Part shown: piece after piece, positions 7,697-15,403 of the stretch
How positions within the stretch are numbered: position 1 is the first letter of the stretch
Layout of the letters: the number at the start of each line of letters is the position of its first letter
Source of the DNA: an uncultured Lachnospiraceae bacterium
GTDB taxonomy: Bacteria > Bacillota > Clostridia > Lachnospirales > Lachnospiraceae
Direction: 5' to 3'
Length of the DNA stretch: 15,670 bases
NCBI GenBank assembly: GCA_947174615.1
Contig: CAMWJQ010000037.1
Location: 1 to 15,670 of the forward strand
Translations under genes and position numbers: made by a program
Notes under the pieces: generated by a model
The model's database searches: none
The model's input: the letters and a program-made list of their open reading frames with translations, nothing else
What the model was told of the DNA's origin: nothing

Positions 7697-8593
7697 TTAC
7701 ACGCTCAAGTGTTTCCTTACGGTAGTAAAGCTTCCAATAAAACCGATGCCCACGCCCAGCCCGATACACACTGGCACAAGGTCTGTAAATACTGTCTCCA
7801 CTGGCAGAAACGCCAAAAGCTGTGACAATGACGGAAAACGTTTTGCCACATACATCATTGCTTCATTATAGATAAAAAATACTGCAATCAGCGGAAGGAA
7901 TGACCCAATCACACCGATTACCATTCCTTCAATCACAAACGGCGCCCTTGTAAAAAAGTCTGTCGCGCCAATATACTTCATGATCTGAATCTCTTCCTTT
8001 CTGACAGAAATACCAATCGAAACGGTATTGCTGATGAGAAAGATCGATACCAAAAACAAAATGATAATAATACCCAGCGAGACATAGCCTATGATGGCGT
8101 TCACCCCTGTGAGCGCCTGCGCTGTGAGAAACGACTGGTTGATTTTGCGAATACCGTCAATGGATTCCAAGAAGTTTACCAGTGCGGTCTGCATGGACAC
8201 ATCACTCAGATAAATGTCAAAGTGCGCACAGTCCTCCAGTGGATTCTCTGTGTAAAAACTGACATCTCCCAGTTTGTTTTCCTCGACAAACTGTGCCCAT
8301 GTTTCCTCCGCGGACACATAGTCTACATTGCTGACCTCTGTTCTGCGCACGATCATGCTGCGGATTTCAGCCACGCGCTCATCACTCAGCCCCTCCTCAA
8401 GCAGTGCGCTGACACAAAGCCCCTGCTCTGCGTTTTTTACCATGTGCTGAAAGTTTGTCAAAATCGAATAAAACAGTCCAAACAGAAACAGACATGCCGA
8501 GATTGTCGCCACGGATGCCAGCGTGAACCATTTATTCTTAAAAATATTTCGTATCCCCTGCCATATACAGTAAAATAATGTATTAATCCTCAT
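7697..8593 (-). CDS. ftsX: Cell division ABC transporter permease FtsX
   Basis: This 298-aa membrane protein has the FtsX layout: a cytoplasmic N-terminus with IRNIFKNKWFTLASVATIS (14-32), TM1 about 23-47, an extracytoplasmic domain about 48-165, then TM2 to TM4 at about 168-190, 218-240 and 268-290. The cytoplasmic loop VRKEEIQIMKYIGAT (198-212) is typical of the coupling region that contacts FtsE. FtsX carries no solute; it passes FtsE ATP cycles to peptidoglycan hydrolases outside. The start at 8593 is preferred because it gives the usual short N-terminus, has GGGTGG 8 nt upstream, and overlaps ftsE by only 11 nt, indicating translational coupling. A start at 8626 would add 11 residues. 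The M23 hydrolase gene follows immediately. Confidence 0.93.
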   Translation of the reverse strand: MRINTLFYCIWQGIRNIFKNKWFTLASVATISACLFLFGLFYSILTNFQHMVKNAEQGLCVSALLEEGLSDERVAEIRSMIVRRTEVSNVDYVSAEETWAQFVEENKLGDVSFYTENPLEDCAHFDIYLSDVSMQTALVNFLESIDGIRKINQSFLTAQALTGVNAIIGYVSLGIIIILFLVSIFLISNTVSIGISVRKEEIQIMKYIGATDFFTRAPFVIEGMVIGVIGSFLPLIAVFFIYNEAMMYVAKRFPSLSQLLAFLPVETVFTDLVPVCIGLGVGIGFIGSFTTVRKHLSV

Positions 8594-9320
8594 CGATGTA
8601 ACCACCCTTTTCCTCATCACTGACAATGATGCCTTTCTTCATAGTGATAACCCGCTTCTGCATGGCATTGACAATCTCACGATTGTGTGTGACTACCAGA
8701 ACTGTGGTTCCATTGTTGTTTATCTTCTCTAACAGATTCATGATCTCCCATGAGTTTTTGGGATCCAAATTTCCTGTCGGCTCATCTGCGAGCAAAATCT
8801 GCGGTTTATTGACAAGCGCCCGCGCTAACGCCACGCGCTGCTGTTCTCCACCCGAAAGCTGCTTCGGTCTTGCCTTGTACTTACCCGCAAGCCCCACCGT
8901 CGAGAGAATTGATGGAACATTCTTTCGAATCTCCCTGTTGGGCATCTGAATAATGCGCTGCGCAAAAGCAACATTGTCGTAGACATTCCTGTCCTTTAAG
9001 AGTCTGAAGTCCTGAAATACCACGCCCAAACTCCTGCGGAACTTTGGAATTGCACGTCTCTTGAGCCTGACCACATCCGTTCCATTCACAATGATCTTCC
9101 CCGATGTGGGCAAAAGCTCCCGCAGCAGCAGCTTGATCAATGTCGATTTCCCTGATCCGCTGTCGCCCACGATAAAAACAAATTCTCCTTTATTTATATG
9201 CAGATTTACGTCATTTAATGCCGGTACGCCCACTGTGTAAGCCTTACTCACATGCTCCATTATGATCGCCTTATCGCTGCTGCCAGCACCCGAACGCCTT
9301 CTTGTTCCTGTCGTTTTCAA
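8583..9320 (-). CDS. ftsE: Cell division ATP-binding protein FtsE
   Basis: This 245-aa ABC ATPase has a complete motif set: Walker A GDSGSGKST (52-60), Q-loop Q103 (VFQDFRLL), signature LSGGEQQR (155-162), Walker B ILLADEPTGNLD (175-186) and H-loop H212 (VVTHNRE). ALNDVNLHINKGEFVFIVG is typical of FtsE. It works as a cytoplasmic dimer with FtsX to time cell-wall hydrolysis during division or elongation. The start is a TTG at 9320, preceded by GGAG with a 7-nt spacer. An ATG at 9260 with AAGG 8 nt upstream would give 225 aa, nearer the usual length, but would cut the first beta strand (AIIMEHVSKAY). The basic extension KTTGTRRRSGAGSSDK therefore looks real but is uncertain. The gene starts 31 bp after the CdaR-type gene and overlaps ftsX. 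Confidence 0.95.
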   Translation of the reverse strand: MKTTGTRRRSGAGSSDKAIIMEHVSKAYTVGVPALNDVNLHINKGEFVFIVGDSGSGKSTLIKLLLRELLPTSGKIIVNGTDVVRLKRRAIPKFRRSLGVVFQDFRLLKDRNVYDNVAFAQRIIQMPNREIRKNVPSILSTVGLAGKYKARPKQLSGGEQQRVALARALVNKPQILLADEPTGNLDPKNSWEIMNLLEKINNNGTTVLVVTHNREIVNAMQKRVITMKKGIIVSDEEKGGYIDED

Positions 9321-9351
9321 CTTTTTGCTCCACTCCTAATAGATAAAATAA

Positions 9352-10440
9352 TTAATATTCAAATGATTCCATATATTTCATATACCGCACCACCATCAGC
9401 GCAATCTTGAATGTAATCGCATCCTCAAAAATCCTCAGATCAAGCCCTGTGCTCTTCTGCAGCTTGTCCAACCTGTAGACCAGCGTGTTTCGATGGATAA
9501 AAAGCTGTCTTGAGGTCTCCGACACATTCAATGAATTTTCAAAGAACTTGTTGATGGTTGTAAGTGTCTCCTCGTCAAAATCATCGGGGCTCTTACCGCC
9601 GAAAATCTCTTTGATAAACATTTTACAAAGCGGTATGGGCAGCTGATAGATCAAACGCCCGATCCCCAGCTCGCTGTACGCAATGATATCCCGCTCGGCA
9701 AAGAAAATCTTTCCAACATCAAGCGCCATCTTCGCCTCCTTGTAGGAACGACTGACTTCCTTGATCTCCTTCACATTTGTCCCATAGGAGATATGAACAT
9801 CCTTGATGCCGTCCTTGACCAGGCTGTCCTCGATCGCCCGCGCATACTTGTCGATATCACGGTTTGTCTCATTGTCCGCAATCTCCTTGACGACAATGAC
9901 ATTATTCTCATCAACCGCAGTCACAAAATCCCTGCCATTCTGCCCGAAACTCTCACGTACTTTCTCTAAGATATTCGCATCTCTCCCATTCTGGGACTCA
10001 ACGATCAAAACGGCGCGTTTCACATCAGTCTGTATATGGAGCTTCTTCGAACGGCTGTAAATGTCCACCAAAAGAAGGTTGTCCAACAACAGATTTTTGA
10101 TGAAATTGTCCTTGTCAAAACGCTCCTTGTATGCCACCATCAGATTTTGCAGTTGGAAGGCTGCCATCTTCCCCACCATGTAGGCATTTTCCCCCGCATC
10201 GTTGGCGATCAGGATATACTCAAGCTGTTGGTCATCATAGATTTTAAAGAACTGGCATCCCTGTATCTCCTGACTGTCTGCGGCTGACTTTACGAACTCT
10301 ATCACGGAACCCTCGAAGCTGTTTCCGGTCGTTTTGGTGGAAGCCACCAATTTACCATCGATATCCGCCACAAAAAGCTCCACTCTTGCTATCGCCTTGA
10401 TACCCTCGATGGTATTCTGCATGATCTGATTTGAAATCAT
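9352..10440 (-). CDS. CdaR/PucR-family transcriptional regulator
   Basis: This 362-aa protein has the three-part CdaR/PucR layout: an N-terminal sugar-diacid-recognition-like domain (about 4-105; ELFVADIDGKLVAST), a degenerate GGDEF-like middle region (about 140-265), and a C-terminal HTH_30 domain (about 290-355) with LNVSETSRQLFIHRNTLVYRL (304-324). Relatives control sugar-diacid, purine or amino-acid metabolism in response to small ligands. Here it is the first gene of the ftsEX operon, so it may sense a metabolite and tune cell-wall remodelling, or simply autoregulate; this is inferred. The ATG follows AAGGAG with good spacing. No membrane segment is seen, so it is cytoplasmic. Confidence 0.88.
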   Translation of the reverse strand: MISNQIMQNTIEGIKAIARVELFVADIDGKLVASTKTTGNSFEGSVIEFVKSAADSQEIQGCQFFKIYDDQQLEYILIANDAGENAYMVGKMAAFQLQNLMVAYKERFDKDNFIKNLLLDNLLLVDIYSRSKKLHIQTDVKRAVLIVESQNGRDANILEKVRESFGQNGRDFVTAVDENNVIVVKEIADNETNRDIDKYARAIEDSLVKDGIKDVHISYGTNVKEIKEVSRSYKEAKMALDVGKIFFAERDIIAYSELGIGRLIYQLPIPLCKMFIKEIFGGKSPDDFDEETLTTINKFFENSLNVSETSRQLFIHRNTLVYRLDKLQKSTGLDLRIFEDAITFKIALMVVRYMKYMESFEY

Positions 10441-10527
10441 ATGCCACTCTCCTTCTTATACATTATCCACAAAAAAATACGGATGTGTTCTGTCCTTTTC
10501 ATCGCATTCTGTTTTCATTTTAATACA

Positions 10528-10555
10528 TTTATACAAATAAATCTATAGCTGACAA
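10528..10555 (-). promoter_or_regulatory. Putative sigma-A promoter of the cdaR-like-ftsEX operon
   Basis: On the minus strand TTGTCA (10555-10550) and TATAAA (10533-10528) are 16 bp apart, with a TG just before the -10. Transcription would start near 10521, leaving a leader of about 80 nt. No terminator is visible between here and the hairpin at 5078-5110, so this is the likely promoter for the whole five-gene run. Confidence 0.5.
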
Positions 10556-10596
10556 CAACTTTTTTATGCATTTTTTAAATGTATTTCCTCCTGCTC

Positions 10597-10624
10597 TTTA
10601 GCTTTCAGCACTTTCTACCGAAAT
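10597..10624 (+). promoter_or_regulatory. Possible sigma-D (flagellar sigma) promoter for the YjfB-like gene
   Basis: ACCGAAAT at 10617-10624 matches 6 of 8 positions of the sigma-D -10 (GCCGATAT). A weak TTTA at 10597-10600 lies 16 bp upstream where TAAA is expected. The idea is strengthened because, as I recall, B. subtilis yjfB belongs to the sigma-D regulon. No better sigma-A promoter is seen close by. A small hairpin (GTAGTA at 10632-10637 with TACTAC at 10650-10655) would lie in the leader. Confidence 0.35.
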
Positions 10625-10682
10625 ACATATCGTAGTAGGTTCTTTTTTGTACTACAAAGTAAGCAGGAATGGAGGGTTGCTT

Positions 10683-10874
10683 ATGGATATACCAGGTCTT
10701 TCAATGCGTATGGCTCAGACAAATCTTCTGAGTGATGTTGGCACTGCCATGCTGGCGAAATCAATGGATCAGGCAGAATCTGTCTCCGCTGCGATGACAG
10801 AGATGCTCGACGCTTCTGCGATGGAGCTCTCAGTCAATCCTGGCATTGGCGCTAATATCGACATCAGTGTGTAA
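10683..10874 (+). CDS. YjfB-family small putative motility protein
   Basis: This 63-aa protein starts with MDIPGLSM, has a central amphipathic helical stretch (about 5-45) and ends NPGIGANIDISV. The N-terminal MDI-x-x-LSM and C-terminal glycine-NID-hydrophobic ending match my memory of the YjfB motility-associated family. The molecular role of that family is not established. The ATG at 10683 has GGAGGG 6 nt upstream, so the longer reading frame from 10647 (TTG) is rejected. There is no signal peptide or membrane segment. The gene is monocistronic, with its own promoter region and a strong terminator, and is divergent from the ftsEX operon. Confidence 0.8.
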   Translation: MDIPGLSMRMAQTNLLSDVGTAMLAKSMDQAESVSAAMTEMLDASAMELSVNPGIGANIDISV

Positions 10875-10895
10875 TGGAATGCATACTGTACCAGA

Positions 10896-10921
10896 AACAG
10901 CCCTTCGGGGCTGTTCTTTTT
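10896..10921 (+). terminator. Rho-independent terminator of the YjfB-like gene
   Basis: AACAGCCC and GGGCTGTT form an 8-bp stem around a stable TTCG tetraloop, followed by CTTTTT. It begins 22 bp after the stop codon. On the minus strand the following sequence is TTCTGG, so it is a poor terminator for the convergent CvfB gene. Confidence 0.93.
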
Positions 10922-10931
10922 CTGCGCACGA

Positions 10932-10970
10932 GCACCCAGAGGAACTATGTCAGTATGCGCTGACGGGTGC
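10932..10970. other. Stable two-part hairpin in the convergent intergenic gap
   Basis: GCACCC (10932-10937) pairs with GGGTGC (10965-10970), and GTCAG (10949-10953) pairs with CTGAC (10960-10964) around TATGCG. The two stems are contiguous on the right and separated by an 11-nt bulge on the left. Neither strand has a U-run after it, so it is not a classical terminator. It may be the 3' structure of the CvfB mRNA, or a small structured RNA. Confidence 0.35.
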
Positions 10971-11002
10971 GTGGCGCGCGGGTAGGGGAAGCCGGCTCTT
11001 GC

Positions 11003-11848
11003 CTACTCGATTTTAAGGCGGATGGTATCGGCGTTTATGACAATCTTTTGATTTTTCAGCAGATTTCCGACTGCCCGCTTAAACTCATTCTTGCTCATGC
11101 CCGTCTCCGAGCGAATCAGCTCCGGATCTGCCTTGTCCGTAAACGACAGCGCTCCGCCATGCTTCTCCATCAGCCTGACAAGCTTCTCTGCATCCTTTCC
11201 AATCTGTAGATATGCCTTCTCGCGCAGGCTTAAATCCAACTTGCCATCCTCCTTGACCGCAGACACGCGAGCCGACACCACATCGCCCACTTTGATCTCA
11301 CCGTAAAGTTCTCTATTGGGAATCAGCGCAGAAAAACGGTCGTCTACCGCCACAAAGGCGCCTATGTCCTGCCGAATCTCATAGACCGTGCCACGCACGA
11401 CATCTTCCTTCCGATACGCACTGCCGCATTGCAGATATCGGTACACTTTCATCGTAGCTGCCAAGCGGCTGCTCTTGTCCACATAGAATGCCACCAGCAC
11501 TTCATCGCCCTCCTGCACTTTAGCGGTCTGCTCTTTATACGGAAGCAATACATCTTTCTCAAGCCCCCAGTCCAGAAAGGCGCCAATCTTTGTCACCTGT
11601 GAGACTCTGAGCTTTCCAACCTCTCCTACGCTCAAAAGCGGGGTGTTTGTCGTCGCAATGATCCGGTCCTTGGAATCCTTGTACAAAAACACCTCAATGC
11701 TGTCGCCGATCCTGCTTCCCTGAGGCACCTGCTTTCTGGGCAGCAGCACCCTGTCCTCGATGGCAGCATTGTGCTCCTCTCCCAGATACACGCCAAAATC
11801 GAGTTCCTTTACAATGAGCAGCGTCTGCTTTTTACCTAATTGAAACAT
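11003..11848 (-). CDS. cvfB: CvfB-family S1 RNA-binding protein
   Basis: This 281-aa protein matches the CvfB layout: S1-type OB-fold units at about 1-65, 70-135 and 145-212, then a C-terminal winged helix (about 215-281). The second unit has VGKLRVSQVTKIGAFLDWG; the third has VRGTVYEIRQDIGAFVAV and ends DGKLDLSLREK. The winged helix contains SETGMSKNEFKRAVGNLLK. CvfB proteins bind RNA and affect virulence factor and stress gene expression in staphylococci; the exact role elsewhere is unclear. The ATG follows GGAGG with suitable spacing. It lies 20 bp downstream of the MATE gene and is probably co-transcribed with it. No strong terminator follows on this strand. Confidence 0.9.
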   Translation of the reverse strand: MFQLGKKQTLLIVKELDFGVYLGEEHNAAIEDRVLLPRKQVPQGSRIGDSIEVFLYKDSKDRIIATTNTPLLSVGEVGKLRVSQVTKIGAFLDWGLEKDVLLPYKEQTAKVQEGDEVLVAFYVDKSSRLAATMKVYRYLQCGSAYRKEDVVRGTVYEIRQDIGAFVAVDDRFSALIPNRELYGEIKVGDVVSARVSAVKEDGKLDLSLREKAYLQIGKDAEKLVRLMEKHGGALSFTDKADPELIRSETGMSKNEFKRAVGNLLKNQKIVINADTIRLKIE

Positions 11849-11868
11849 CTTATCCCTTCCTCCACATT

Positions 11869-13257
11869 CTATACATCCTCAACATACTCCTGTTTCCTGC
11901 CAAGCCTGCGAAAAATCAGCATAAGCTCCACCACTGCTGCGATCGCAAGCACAAACTCCGCAACAAACTGCGCATAGGCAAGACCATACAGCGGAAACAA
12001 GTAATTCAACAGATACAGCGCCGGAATCTCCAGCACAATTTTTCTCATGATGGCAAAGACAAGCGCATTTTTCCCAAAACCAAGCGCCTGAAAAACGCCA
12101 ACTGCAAGAAAATCCAAACACAGAAACGGCAGTCCGAGACAAAATCCCCGCATAAACCGGATTCCGTAGTCTATAATCGACGGATTATCCATAAAGAACC
12201 GCACCACACCCTCAGCGTCGATAAAGAAAAACACTGCCGCCGCCGTGATAAACCCAATACTGATCTCACCTGCAAACACAATCGCCGACTTCATGCGCTT
12301 CTGGTTTCCACTGGCATAATTATAACTCACAAGCGGCATGATCCCCTGTGAAACACCCATACAGACATACATCGGCACCATATAAATCTTCTGTGTGATC
12401 CCCATCGCTGCGACCGCATCCGCACCGAACACCGATGTAAAATTATTGAGTATTGTCATTCCTGTCACATTCAGCAGATTTTGTATTGAGGCTGGGATGC
12501 CCACACCGCACACGCCGAGCACAATCGCCCCCTTCAAACCAAACTGCGATGGGCGCAGGCAGACACAAGTACTGTTTCGCTTCTTATATATTAAGATAAA
12601 AAAGTACGTACAAGCCACACAGTTTGAGATAAATGTAGCGAGTCCCGCTCCTGCTGCCCCCATACCGAGTCCCCTCGGCAGGATAAAAACAGGGTCCAGC
12701 ACAATGTTCAAAAGGCAGCCGCTCATGGTCCCAGCGCTCGCGTGGAAGGCAGCCCCCTCCGAGCGCACCATGTACGCCAGCACCACATTCAAAATCGCGG
12801 GTACCGCGCCCCATGTGACGGTCCAACGCATGTATTCCGACGTCGCCTGCAATGTCACTTCATCCGCACCCAAAAGCACCAAAAGCGGCGCCTTGCCCAC
12901 AGTACACAGGAGCGAAAAAAGCACGCCGCACACCAGCGCACAGTAAAAACCAAAAGCTGAGCTTTGATGCACTGTGTCAAAGTCTTTGCGTCCCAGTGCC
13001 CGGCTCATCATGCTCGAACTTCCCACACCAAACAAATTGTTGACCGCATTGAACGCGAGCAGTACAGGACCTGCAAGCGTCACCGCCGCGTTCTGCACAG
13101 GGTCATTCAGCATCCCCACAAAATACGTGTCCGCCAGATTGTAGAGCACCATCACCAGCGAGCTGATAATCGTTGGAACACAAAGCGATGCGACCGCCTT
13201 CGGTATTGGTACGCTTTCAAAAAGCGCTGTCCTCTTGTCAGATTTACGAACTGCCAT
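11869..13257 (-). CDS. MATE-family multidrug/toxin efflux transporter
   Basis: This 462-aa polytopic protein has about 12 predicted membrane segments in two similar halves. The N-terminal VPTIISSLVMVLYNLADTYF is a hallmark of MATE transporters of the clostridial DinF/MepA-like group, and GVGSSSMMSRALGRKD follows helix 2. In the second half GVGIPASIQNLLNVTG repeats the pattern. Such proteins use Na+ or H+ gradients to export cationic drugs or metabolites; the substrate cannot be read from sequence. The ATG has an AGGAGAGG-rich region just upstream. It lies 15 bp after the CPBP protease gene and 20 bp before cvfB, suggesting a three-gene operon. Confidence 0.93.
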   Translation of the reverse strand: MAVRKSDKRTALFESVPIPKAVASLCVPTIISSLVMVLYNLADTYFVGMLNDPVQNAAVTLAGPVLLAFNAVNNLFGVGSSSMMSRALGRKDFDTVHQSSAFGFYCALVCGVLFSLLCTVGKAPLLVLLGADEVTLQATSEYMRWTVTWGAVPAILNVVLAYMVRSEGAAFHASAGTMSGCLLNIVLDPVFILPRGLGMGAAGAGLATFISNCVACTYFFILIYKKRNSTCVCLRPSQFGLKGAIVLGVCGVGIPASIQNLLNVTGMTILNNFTSVFGADAVAAMGITQKIYMVPMYVCMGVSQGIMPLVSYNYASGNQKRMKSAIVFAGEISIGFITAAAVFFFIDAEGVVRFFMDNPSIIDYGIRFMRGFCLGLPFLCLDFLAVGVFQALGFGKNALVFAIMRKIVLEIPALYLLNYLFPLYGLAYAQFVAEFVLAIAAVVELMLIFRRLGRKQEYVEDV

Positions 13258-13272
13258 ATTGTCCTACCTCTC

Positions 13273-14145
13273 CTAAACTGCCTGCTCTGACTCTGCGTGT
13301 GCTGTCCTTCCCAAATACCATACTGCCGCCGCGCTCACCACTACCGCACCAATAGCAAAAGCACCTGTCTGGCAAAAGGTCGGAAGCATAACCACCACAA
13401 ATGAGAGCGAATTGTATAATAAATGCATAAAAATACATGGAAGCACAGACCGGCACTTCACAGCCACGTATCCGAGCGCTGCCCCCACAGGAAGCACATA
13501 AAGTCCCTGCACCCAGTTTGCATGAAAGACGCCAAACATAACTGCCTGTATCAGAATCACTGCCGGCGTCGAAAAATGCCGCTGTAAATTCTTCAAAATC
13601 AGCCCTCTCATAATGCACTCTTCATTGATTGGCGCTAAAATCACTGCCGCCAGCATTGCCAGAATCTGACTTCCGCCAAGCGCGGACTCCATCATATCCG
13701 TATAACTCTCCATTGTCTCAGGACTTGCCACAGCGATTGCAGCCGCAATCAAAAGCGCCAAATAATAGAGCCCCACACAGCCTATGACAATCATTGAAAA
13801 TGTTCTGATTCGAAGCACATTCTCCCTGAAATACTGTCTGTCCTGCGCCGTCCTGCGCCTGCCCCAGACCAGCCAGTACGCCGGCACTGAAAATACAGCC
13901 ATCGCAAAAGTAGACACCACCGTCAGCATCGTCATAAAATTACCATTCATGAGAATCCTCATAGCCGCACGCTGGGCATCCTGCGCATCCATTCCCGTCT
14001 GAAGGATACACGCCGCCACCGCCGCCATCACGCCCACAAAACCAATCAAAAGCTGTAACAGAAAAAACAGCCCCATGATCACAAAACTCACAAGGATCCC
14101 TTCCAGAAATTTTTTTCCGATTCCTTCTTTTTTAGAATATTCCAT
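13273..14145 (-). CDS. CPBP-family intramembrane metalloprotease
   Basis: This 290-aa polytopic membrane protein carries all CPBP (CAAX protease/bacteriocin-processing, Abi) motifs: EExxxR at 175-180 (NEECIMRG), FxxxH at 204-208 (FGVFH) and HxxxN at 241-245 (HLLYN). These glutamates and histidines form the intramembrane metal site of Rce1-type enzymes. The N-terminal half (about 15-140) holds four likely membrane helices. Bacterial members are implicated in bacteriocin self-immunity or processing and in protein turnover; no bacteriocin gene is seen here. The start at 14145 is chosen because GGGAGG lies 5 nt upstream; an upstream in-frame start at 14181 lacks a binding site. It is first in the CPBP-MATE-CvfB run. 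Confidence 0.9.
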   Translation of the reverse strand: MEYSKKEGIGKKFLEGILVSFVIMGLFFLLQLLIGFVGVMAAVAACILQTGMDAQDAQRAAMRILMNGNFMTMLTVVSTFAMAVFSVPAYWLVWGRRRTAQDRQYFRENVLRIRTFSMIVIGCVGLYYLALLIAAAIAVASPETMESYTDMMESALGGSQILAMLAAVILAPINEECIMRGLILKNLQRHFSTPAVILIQAVMFGVFHANWVQGLYVLPVGAALGYVAVKCRSVLPCIFMHLLYNSLSFVVVMLPTFCQTGAFAIGAVVVSAAAVWYLGRTAHAESEQAV

Positions 14146-14243
14146 TGTTACCTCCCTGCTGCCACAATCTGCCATTCTCACTCTTTATACCGTAACACGC
14201 CAGTCGGATTCTGTCAAACCCTGTTCTGCGATTCATTCCTTAT

Positions 14244-14272
14244 AGTATATCACAATTCGCCTTTTTTGAACA
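14244..14272 (-). promoter_or_regulatory. Putative promoter of the CPBP-MATE-CvfB run
   Basis: On the minus strand TATACT (14249-14244) is a good -10; TGTTCA (14272-14267) lies 17 bp upstream as a weak -35, and TTCAAA with a 15-bp spacer is an alternative. The leader would be about 90 nt. The rest of the 305-bp gap between 14145 and 14451 holds only the terminator at 14342-14370 and AT-rich sequence. Confidence 0.5.
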
Positions 14273-14341
14273 CGGCGCAAATCCATCCGTCTGCGGCAGC
14301 ATGATATCCGGCATTACTGTTCATAGTCCTCCTGTGCATGC

Positions 14342-14370
14342 AAAAAGGGAATACTTTTCCAAGTATCCCC
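14342..14370 (-). terminator. Rho-independent terminator of the CDF gene
   Basis: On the minus strand GGGGATACTT and AAGTATTCCC form a 10-bp stem (one G-T pair) around GGAA, followed by TTTTT. It lies about 80 bp downstream of the cation efflux gene's stop codon. Confidence 0.9.
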
Positions 14371-14450
14371 GCCAATTCGTCTAAATGCATCCTTTTTATT
14401 CTGCTCAATTATATTGATTTTATCACATGATACATTATCATTTACAACTG

Positions 14451-15338
14451 CTACTCCACTGGATTGACATGCACCATGATGTGTTTTACGCTGGAGAAAC
14501 TCTGCTCTATGGAGTCATGCACATGCTCTGCAATCTTATGGGCGTCACGCAGCGACGCATCACCGTCCGCTCTGATCTCGATATCCACATAAACCCGATT
14601 GCCAAAAACCCTGGTGCGCAGAAGGTCCACGCCAAGCACACCCTCCTGAGCCAGTGCGCATTTCTTCAGACTGTTTTCCAGTTTCTCATCACAGGCCTTG
14701 TCAACCATCTTGTCTATGGCATCTTTAAAAATCTCATACGCCGCTTTCTCGATAAAAAAACAGATGCAGAGACTGGCAATAGCATCACAGACAGGATATC
14801 CAAGCCTTGCCCCTGTGATGCCGACCAGGGCGCCCACCGACGAGAGCGCATCGGAACGATGATGCCACGCATCCGCCATCAGCGCGCTCGAATTGATTTT
14901 TTTCGCATGGATTCTTGTATACCAGTACATCCCCTCCTTTACTGCAATCGACACGAGCGCTGCCACAAGTGCGAGCATCCCCGGCACCGCGAGCTCCCCA
15001 TAATTTCCCGATAAAATTTTTGCAACGGCAGCATAGCCGATGCCCAATCCCGTAAATGCCAGAATCGTCGCAAGGATGATCGCTGCTACACACTCCATGC
15101 GCTCATGCCCATAGGGGTGCTCTTTGTCCGACGCCTTCCCCGACAGTCTGATCCCAATGATAACCACGATGGTACTGATGACATCCGACGCGGAGTGTAT
15201 CGCATCGCTAATCATCGCCCCAGAAGAAGCAAGTATCCCCGCAAGCAGCTTAAATGCGGACAATAGAATATTCGCCACGATACTCACCCCGGAAACTTTC
15301 ATCGCTGTCTTTTCAAATTCATCTACAGTTTTCATCAT
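14451..15338 (-). CDS. Cation diffusion facilitator (probable Ni/Co-responsive metal efflux)
   Basis: This 295-aa CDF-family protein has six membrane helices (about 15 to 200) and a cytoplasmic C-terminal domain (about 212-295). Its metal site is read as DAIHSASD (45-52) in TM2 and DAWHHRSD (156-163) in TM5, so H48/D52 and H159/D163 are the likely ligands. HPYGHERME (74-82) lies after TM2, as is usual in this family. CDF proteins export divalent metals by proton exchange as dimers. The preceding NiCo-like riboswitch points to Co and Ni as physiological substrates; Zn, Mn or Fe cannot be excluded from the protein alone. There is no His-rich loop. The ATG at 15338 follows AAAGG by 8 nt; a second ATG is the next codon. 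Confidence 0.93.
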   Translation of the reverse strand: MMKTVDEFEKTAMKVSGVSIVANILLSAFKLLAGILASSGAMISDAIHSASDVISTIVVIIGIRLSGKASDKEHPYGHERMECVAAIILATILAFTGLGIGYAAVAKILSGNYGELAVPGMLALVAALVSIAVKEGMYWYTRIHAKKINSSALMADAWHHRSDALSSVGALVGITGARLGYPVCDAIASLCICFFIEKAAYEIFKDAIDKMVDKACDEKLENSLKKCALAQEGVLGVDLLRTRVFGNRVYVDIEIRADGDASLRDAHKIAEHVHDSIEQSFSSVKHIMVHVNPVE

Positions 15339-15403
15339 AAATCCCGCCTTTCTAAAGCATCAGTTCCAGTATGCGCAAGTACTGACAAGGTGTCCATATG
15401 ACT

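Noticed and set aside
7662..7697. Longer M23 hydrolase starting at the ATG that overlaps the ftsX stop
   Set aside because: No ribosome binding site precedes it and it would place 12 polar residues before a clear signal peptide. Coupled reinitiation cannot be fully excluded.
10647..10682. N-terminal extension of the YjfB-like protein from a TTG
   Set aside because: A strong GGAGGG lies inside the extension, 6 nt before the ATG at 10683, and the extension overlaps the leader hairpin.
11879..12142. Alternative short frames inside the MATE gene
   Set aside because: They are rich in Cys and Trp, as expected for out-of-frame reading of a membrane protein gene, and have no start signals.
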